Assembly: GCF_043641665.1 (NCBI RefSeq)
Contig: NC_092182.1
Coordinates: forward strand, 26,381,741-26,445,740
Origin: Enoplosus armatus
Taxonomy: Eukaryota; Chordata; Actinopteri; Centrarchiformes; Enoplosidae
Direction of reading: 5' to 3'
DNA length: 64,000 bases
Below the pieces are notes generated by a model. That model was not told where the DNA came from. It saw only the letters and a program-made list of their open reading frames with translations, and did not search any database. Positions within the stretch are counted from its first letter, which is position 1. Every line of letters starts with the position of its first letter. Of this stretch, positions 57,833-64,000 are shown piece by piece. Position numbers and translations under genes: made by a program.

Positions 57833-58980
57833 CACTATATGGACAAAAGTATTGGGCCACCGACACATTACACCTACAGGAGCTTTTATGACATCCCATT
57901 CCAAATTCATAGGCATTAATATGAAGTTGGTCCCCCCTTTGCAGCTAGAACAGCTTCCACTCTTCTTCTTCTACAAGATTTTGGAGCGTGTCTGTGGGAA
58001 TCTTTGCCCGTTCATCCAGAAGAGCATTTGTGAGCTCAGACACTGACGTTGGACGAGAAGGCCTGGCTCGCGATCTCCGTTCTAGTTCATCCCAAAGGTG
58101 TTCAGTGGGGTTGAGGTCAGGGCTCTGTACGGGCCAGTCAAGTTCTTCCACACCAAACTCATCCAACCATGTCTTTATGGACCTTGCTTTGTGCACTGGG
58201 GGGCACAGTCATGCTGGAACAGAAAAGGGCCTCCCCCAAACTGTTCCCACAGAGTTGGAAGCATAGAGTTGTCCAAAATGACTTGGTAAGATGAAGCATT
58301 AACATTTCCCTTCACTGGAACTAAGGGGCCGAGGCCAACCCCAGAAAAACAGCCCCATAGCATCATCCCTCCCCCACCAAACTTTACAGTTGGCATAATG
58401 CAGTCAGGCAGGTAACATTCCCGTGGCATTCACCAAACCCAGACTCGTCCATCAGACTGCCAGAGAGAGAAGCGTGATTCTTCACTCCACACAACACGTT
58501 TCCACTGGTCCAGAGTCCAGCGGCTCCAGAGTCCAGCGGCTCCAGAGTTCAGTGGGTCCAGAGTCCAGCGGCTCCAGAGTCCAGCGGCTCCAGCGGCTCC
58601 AGAGTCCACTGGTCCAGAGTCCAGCGGCTCCAGAGTTCAGTGGGTCCAGAGTCCAGCGGCTCCAGAGTCCAGCGGCTCCAGCGGCTCCAGAGTCCAGGGG
58701 CTCCAGAGTCCAGCGGCTCCAGAGTCCAGCGGATCCAGAGTCCAGTGGCAGCGTGCTTTGCACCACTCCACCCGACGCTTGGCATTGTGCTCGGTGATGT
58801 AAGGCTTGCATGCAGCTGCTCGGCCATGGAAAGCCATGCCGTGAAGCTCCCGGCGCTCAGTTTTGGTGCTGATGTTAATGCCAGAGCTGGTTTGGAACTC
58901 TGCAGTTATCGAGTCAGCAGAGCTTTGGAGACTTTTACGCACTATGCGCCTCAGCACTCGGCGACCCCGCTCTGTAACAG
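57833..58980 (-). mobile_element. dead Tc1/mariner transposon (Tc1-like)
   Basis: A terminal sequence CACTATATGGACAAAAGTAT lies next to a TA at 57831-57832. Minus-strand frames encode Tc1 transposase pieces: ITAEFQTSSGINISTKTERR in the DNA-binding part, [20 protein letters not shown], and LDWPVQSPDLNPTEHLWDEL around the last catalytic acidic residue. Breaks: the right terminal repeat and the N-terminus are missing past about 58980. A minisatellite fills 58505-58745. There is an in-frame stop before PRECYLPD (about 58430) and a one-base insertion in a C run near 58200. It is not autonomous. Confidence 0.92.
58505..58745. repeat. minisatellite of about 15 bp inside the Tc1 element
   Basis: Units of CCAGCGGCTCCAGAGT type with variants (CCACTGGTCCAGAGT, TTCAGTGGGTCCAGAGT). 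On the transposase strand it reads as repeated LDSG/TLEP-like text. Confidence 0.93.
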
Positions 58981-59425
58981 GATTTGAAAAGAGTAAAACA
59001 ATAAAATTGGAGATAAAAATAGGAGAATGAACATTACAGTTGTGTAAAATGTGAATAAATAATCCCAAGTTTAACTTAAAAGGCAAACAGAAAAGTCTTA
59101 AGTGCAGTTCATGAGTTTGTATTCTGGAGAAACAGCAGGTCGGACGTATAGTGGAGAAGGTTTAAAGATTCAGTGTGAAGATGAAGAACTGCTCATTTTG
59201 CATTTTGACTTGAAATCTGAGCGAGTCAGTGTTAACACATGTGGAGACGACGCTTTTATTCTGAAGGATTTGTGCCGGAAGTGTTCTTCTTGTTGCAGTT
59301 TGCAGAAACTGAGAGACCGAAAGTGTTTCGGGAGGACCAATCAGGAGGCCGGGAGCGGCCTCAGCATCGTCATGTAGAGATGTCAAAGTGTTGAGATGTT
59401 TAATTCTCGGAAGACTTCGACCAAC

Positions 59426-59498
59426 ATGGAGCCGCTTCCTCTCGCGTGTCTCTGTCTCCTCAGCTGCTCCGCGGTCACGACCACTGCGGGGGGAGGCG
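59426..59498 (+). CDS. Ig gene exon 1, signal peptide
   Basis: ATG in context CCAACATGG (A at -3 and G at +4, a strong start). 24 codons plus one base precede donor GTAAGA. The hydrophobic core is LPLACLCLLSCSAV. Confidence 0.8.
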
Positions 59499-59934
59499 GT
59501 AAGAGAGACGATCATCACACTCAGCTGTACTTATAATGGGATTTCATTTCATTGAAATGGCTGAAGAATCCGGAAACATGCGGGGGGGTCTGGGAACAGG
59601 ATATGATTTGTCTGCTGCGCAGTTTAGTAGAAATCACAGTAAGATAATAATGTCAAATGTCTCCTAATGATTAGCACGGATCAATATTCACCCCCCCACC
59701 TCACAGCTCAGTGTGTCTCTTTATAACTTTGGATGTGGCGTCATTTCTGCTGCAGGTGCGGTGTGTGTGCGCGTGCGTGTGCGTGCGTGCGTGCATGCGT
59801 GTGGGTGGATGGGGGGGGGGGGGGGGGGGTGCAGGGCGTCGTCTCCATCCTGTCGTGTGTGTTGTAGACGCACAGCTCTTCTTCCTGTGAAACCTGATTG
59901 ATTGTTGCTCCGATTGCGTAACTTTGGTCGTGTG

Positions 59935-59969
<35 letters not shown>

Positions 59970-62900
59970 CCGCAGACTGACGCGTTTTATGACATGAACT
60001 AAAGGAGAAACCATAAATGTGAGAGTTTTCCATGTTGTTTAGTTTAATAGTGAGTTTTTGTCCTCCACCTGCGCTGTATGAATACTGACATGAACTTATA
60101 GCAGCCTATATTCAGATCATGGTGTTTATTAATAAACACAAGCACAACAAAAACAAACAACCAACAACAAATCACACAAAACCAGAGAAAAAAAACAACT
60201 ATCATCAGAATCAACTTTCTTAACTCCAGCCTCTCAAACTGTTCCCAGAACAGCGTTCAGGAAGATGCACAAAGATATTCAGTGAAAAACAAGAACAAAC
60301 TCAAGATCAAAGATGTTACGATTATATCAAAGCTAGTAGGTGAACAAATGAACATAAACACATGTACAGTGGAGGAAGAAGTACTCAGATCCTTTACTGA
60401 AGTAAAACTACACTACAAGTAACATTTCTCCACCTTACTTCAAGTATGCGAGTATTATTAAAAGTAAAAGTTCTCATGTCGCAGTAAAAAGGCAACAGTC
60501 AGTGTTGCTGTCCTCTGTCATCTTTCTGGATTCATATTTCTGCTGCATTCATGCGTCTGTGTCATTTTACTGCTGTAGATGTTTCAGGTTGAAGTACTTT
60601 ATATACTGTTGGGTAGTTTAATCTACAGCGATGCATTACAAAAGTTACAGGTGCTCCCGTCCGTCGTATGTATATATGTATGTGTGTATATATGTAACCC
60701 ACTGCCTCTGCACCCCCCCCGCCTGGACTCTGCGTTGTGTATTTTAGTGTTTGTAGTGGAGTGTGGTGCGGAGAGAAGGAGGCACCAGACGCAGGATTCA
60801 AGATCGTGGCTGAGACCTGGACTGCACTTTATTTCGCAGTACCACTCCTCGTCGATAATAGAAAGTAAACTTTGAAAAACTTAAAAGAAATAAATCTCTT
60901 ACTCAAACAATTAACATTAAGAAAATAACACGTATGAAAATGAATATTACCATCAAGTTAAATTAAATACAGCACCTCTGAAAGGAATAAACTACCAACA
61001 TAGAACATCCTGCCCGGTACACACATATACTCGTTTGCAGCAAGCCACACTCACAGTCACACCTCATCCAGATCATCAAGTGGTAACAAAACAGTTAATT
61101 AAACACTTTAAACAATGTGTGTGTGTGTGTATTGCACTGGTGAAGTGTAAACAGAGGATAAAGAATAAATAATGAGGTAGTAGTTTATGACGGTGAAATA
61201 AGTCCAGAGTCAGTCTGTCTATTCTGAGTCTGATGGTGATGATTTCCTGTGGCGCTCCGTTGTCTCTCACTGAATAACAATAATACAATAATACACATTC
61301 TCGTATACAAAGTGATGACATTATTATGTGGAAAACAGAAATATTAACTCATCTATTAAGAAATGTTGGGTTTTGGCGGTGGGGTGGTGGGTGGGGTGGG
61401 GTGGGTGGAGCAGAGATATTGCAGTAGTGGACTGTAGATGAAGTCTGAGTGTTGTTTAGAGCAGTTGCCCCCGAACATTATTTGTGTGACGTACCCCGAC
61501 AGTCCTGTGAGATGAGCTCAGGTACCCCCCCATCAACACCAGCAGTCACGTTCCAGATGTTTCAGCTGGATGTTGTTGAACACTGTCACAGCTGACTCAG
61601 GCAGGTGGAGGCGTGTCCTGGGAATTTGGCTCATTGTAGCCTGTTTGTTGATTATTGTGACAAACATTTTGAAGATCGGCATCACACCAATTTGTAATCA
61701 TATGTGTGTGTTTATTTTCCTCTTTAACACAAATATGTGAAGATTTATGTACCAAATCATAATTTTCTATTTTAGAAATAGAATAGCTTCTTCACAATCT
61801 CTCCATGCAACCAGCTGGAAACTGCAGCTGTGGCTCACCTGTAGGAATTACAAGTTTAGAGGTTTGTCATGTTTCTTTATTTAATTTATTAGGCTTAATG
61901 ACATTCACGCATCACATTTAAATAAAAACCAGAGAGAAGTGGTTCTACTCATGTGGGTGGGGAGACGTTATCTGATAAATAAGTGTTTCTGGCCAGGAAG
62001 TAAAAGTCGTGGCAGGAAGGTGAAGCGCACTTCCAACAGCTCAACTCTGCAGTGAATGTGATCACATTATGTGAGGCCACATCGTTCTGGCTCTGGCTGA
62101 CTTTTGGTCCCCTGACATTCCTTTTAGCGCCACCTTGAGGTTCACATCTGTGGACATATTTGCATGACGAGGTCAAAAAACTACGTCTGTCGCAGCAGTG
62201 AAGCAGGATACTGTAGTAGTTGTGTCGTTGAATCCAATCCATTAAATCCAGATCTAAAACAAATGAAACTCCAGTTTCTCCTGGTGTTAGCAGAACAACT
62301 AAATAGAACTTGTACAATTCAAACACAAGGCCCAATAACAAAAAAGCTCAGGCTAATTAACTAGAAGCTTTAATAGACTTAAAATACGTCTGTCCAAGCA
62401 TCAGACATAACCCAAAATAATGTGTTAGAGGAGAAATTTGACTACTTGCTAAACTGCTCATAAACTGGTGTTTTGGGGCAATTGTGCTACATGTAAAAGT
62501 GTTTTCTGACTTTCTTTCTAACCTGATGACTCTGCATGTGAACACACTGAATAATACATGTTTTTGTCTTCCAGGGCCAGAGGTCATTAACATGGTCGTG
62601 AAAGAAGGGAGTGATGCCATTTTACCCTGTTCCCTCGGCACCGAGCAGAACATTGTCCAAGAGCTCTTTGACTGGAAGAAAGATGGTCAGAAGGAGGTTT
62701 TCTTCTATAATAATGGCATACTTTACAATAAAGGCAAAGAAGGTCAAGACAAGCTGTTTGAAGGAAGGGTCTTTCATTTTGAAGATGAACTGCAGTTCGG
62801 TAACGCCTCCATAGTGATCAGAAACACAAAGGTGACTGACAGTGGAAACTACACCTGTGATTTTCCACATCAGCAGCCAGAAAGACGATCCCGCGTTGCC

Positions 62901-63990
62901 CTTATTGTTGGTGAGTGCTTCAATGAAACGGTTAGAAAGACTCTTTTACAGACGCGACTGGTTCAAGTGTCCCAGATGTGCTCACGTCAAGTTGATATCA
63001 AACAGTCAGAATAACACATCTGCAAATTAGCTTCAGCTAGAATCCAAATACACATTAAATCTGTTGCATTTCTTTTTCCTACGTAACAGTATTCATCTGT
63101 GTTGTTAAAGGAACAAACTAACAGATAAACATCAGTAATATTAAAGAAACCCATCCTCCCCACTGCTTATATTCTGCATGTTTTACCTCATTTAATCATG
63201 TTCCCCACAGAGATCAACATTTTAATCTGTTGATGTTTGACAGATGTTTCCTCAGAGTTCCTGGATCAATTTTAGAAGAGTGTATAGCCAACATACTAGA
63301 ATTGACTGTTACTGTAATGTTTAATATCTCATTTTGGAAGTGATTGTGCAGGCCACTTGTTCCTTTCTTAAAAGGAATAGATTGACATTTTGGGAATTAC
63401 GCCCATTTGATTTCTGGCAGGGAGTTAGATTGATACCACTTTTATATCTGTCCGTTAAATATGAAGCTGCATCCAGCAGCTGGTTAGCTTAGCTTAGCAT
63501 AAAGACTGGAAACAGGGAGAATACTAGCCTGGTAATGTGCTAAGATAACAAAATCCATCTAATCCAGCTACTCTAAAGCTGTAAAGTGCAAAGATGACTA
63601 TTCACTATTTTTATTGTTTCAGTGTGCGGGACTCTCTATTTAACTAGTATCCACAACCAACAGTGAAGCCAGATAACTCCTGATTATCCTGATTAGCTGG
63701 ACTTACATCTTGAGACAGGCCCTTCATGCTGGATGCAGATTCAGCTGCAGTCACAGGTTCACAATGACAGGACCTGTGAAGTGTCACAAATACTGACCAT
63801 GTTAGGTCGGAGGAGACCCCTCCTCGAGGCAGTTACATCACTCGGGATCAGCAGGTTGGCGACCTCCTCACAGCTGGGTACGAAGGAGGCCCTGCCAGAT
63901 GTGTTTACTGACTCTTTAAGTGACAATTTTCATGTTTTCCCCCCAGTGTTACCTGTGTATGAGGTTGATGATATCAGACAAGCACTCTAA
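59426..63990 (+). CDS. V-set immunoglobulin gene, B7/butyrophilin-like (start; 3' end uncertain)
   Basis: Exon 1 (59426-59498) encodes a signal peptide (MEPLPLACLCLLSCSAVTTT). Exon 2 (62575-62910) encodes one V-type Ig domain: GPEVINMVVKEGSDAILPCS with the first Cys, FDWKKDGQKEVFFY with the core Trp, and VTDSGNYTCDF with the DxGxYxC signature and second Cys. Both introns are phase 1, as usual for Ig exons. N-glycosylation sites are NAS and NYT. The style matches fish B7-, butyrophilin- or CD276-like co-signalling molecules, but I cannot name the gene. No transmembrane exon is in the window, so it may continue past 64000, or end at the candidate exon 63947-63990. Confidence 0.85.
59755..59830. 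repeat. GT/GC-rich run ending in poly-G
   Basis: Alternating GTGTGCGCGTGCGT, then about 18 G in a row near 59811-59829. Confidence 0.9.
60368..60490. repeat. dispersed repeat family C, copy 4
   Basis: GTGGAGGAAGAAGTACTCAG, then ATCCTTTACTGAAGTAAAAC, as in 41980-42190. Confidence 0.65.
61376..61410 (+). other. G-run cluster, possible G-quadruplex
   Basis: Runs of three or four G separated by single T (GGGGTGGTGGGTGGGGTGGG and onward) on the coding strand of the Ig gene intron. Confidence 0.6.
62575..62910 (+). CDS. Ig gene exon 2, V domain
   Basis: Acceptor TTTTTGTCTTCCAG; 336 nt; donor GTGAGT at 62911. The domain is about 110 residues, typical of a V-set, ending SRVALIV. Confidence 0.93.
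63378..63640. repeat. dispersed repeat family A, copy 3
   Basis: GGTTAGCTTAGCTTAGCATA and AAGACTGGAAACAGGGAG match the copy at 10805-11250. It lies in the second intron of the Ig gene model. Confidence 0.65.
63947..63990 (+). CDS. candidate short terminal exon of the Ig gene
   Basis: A strong pyrimidine tract (TTTTCATGTTTTCCCCCCAG) precedes 63947. The phase fits exon 2, and the exon would add VLPVYEVDDIRQAL and a TAA. The product would be about 150 residues, secreted and without a membrane anchor. It could equally be a chance acceptor. Confidence 0.35.
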
Positions 63991-64000
63991 CATAATTATG

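Larger units (their letters stand above)
59499..62574. other. intron 1 of the Ig gene
   Basis: About 3.1 kb. It holds GT/GC-rich runs with a poly-G stretch, a (GT)n run (59930-59969), a family C repeat fragment (60368-60490) and a G-run cluster near 61376-61410. No exon was recognised. Confidence 0.6.

Noticed and set aside
58423..58827. ORFs of SSGSRVQRLQ or LDSGAAGLWS repeats
   Set aside because: Readings of the minisatellite inside the Tc1 element.
33692..59000. sdc4 or another gene expected from human synteny
   Set aside because: No syndecan-type transmembrane/cytoplasmic motif or other recognisable exon chain seen on either strand.

Overview
This window is eukaryotic nuclear DNA, almost certainly from a teleost fish. 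Coding sequence is split into short exons with GT/AG borders. The spacer is full of long (CA)n/(GT)n runs. Tc1, L1-like and short dispersed repeats of the kinds common in fish genomes are present. There is no operon, Shine-Dalgarno or CRISPR structure. I used exon-by-exon reading-phase checks and family recognition from memory; no search was run.

Layout: (1) 963-4348, minus strand: the 5' part of matn4 (matrilin-4), namely a signal-peptide exon and three exons encoding the first von Willebrand A domain. The rest of the gene lies beyond position 1. (2) 4349-12466: an 8.1 kb divergent intergenic region holding MITE-like and dispersed repeats and microsatellites. (3) 12493-33691, plus strand: a nearly complete 13-exon model of rbpjl, the RBP-J-like DNA-binding subunit of the pancreatic PTF1 complex. 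The model totals 1728 nt, about 575 codons, and stays in frame. The head-to-head matn4/rbpjl arrangement matches, from memory, the human 20q13 order. (4) 33692-42400: no recognisable gene; a 0.9 kb minisatellite of 10-bp units, microsatellites and dispersed repeats. (5) 42511-49395: a direct segmental duplication, each copy carrying an intronless 190-codon gene of unknown function with a hydrophobic C-terminus. A decayed L1-type ORF2 fragment lies between the copies. (6) 49400-57830: no recognisable gene; a 46-bp palindromic tandem repeat and microsatellites. (7) 57833-58980: a dead Tc1-like transposon interrupted by a minisatellite that seems to have grown from its own transposase codons. (8) 59426-63990, plus strand: the start of a V-set immunoglobulin gene (B7/butyrophilin-like), with a signal-peptide exon, a V-domain exon and a possible short terminal exon at the window edge.

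The points most worth following are: the twin 190-codon genes, whose eight coding differences are all amino-acid changing and mostly packed into 78 bp at the membrane-segment end; the complementary (CA)n/(UG)n tracts abutting splice sites of rbpjl; and the uORF whose stop codon overlaps the rbpjl start codon.
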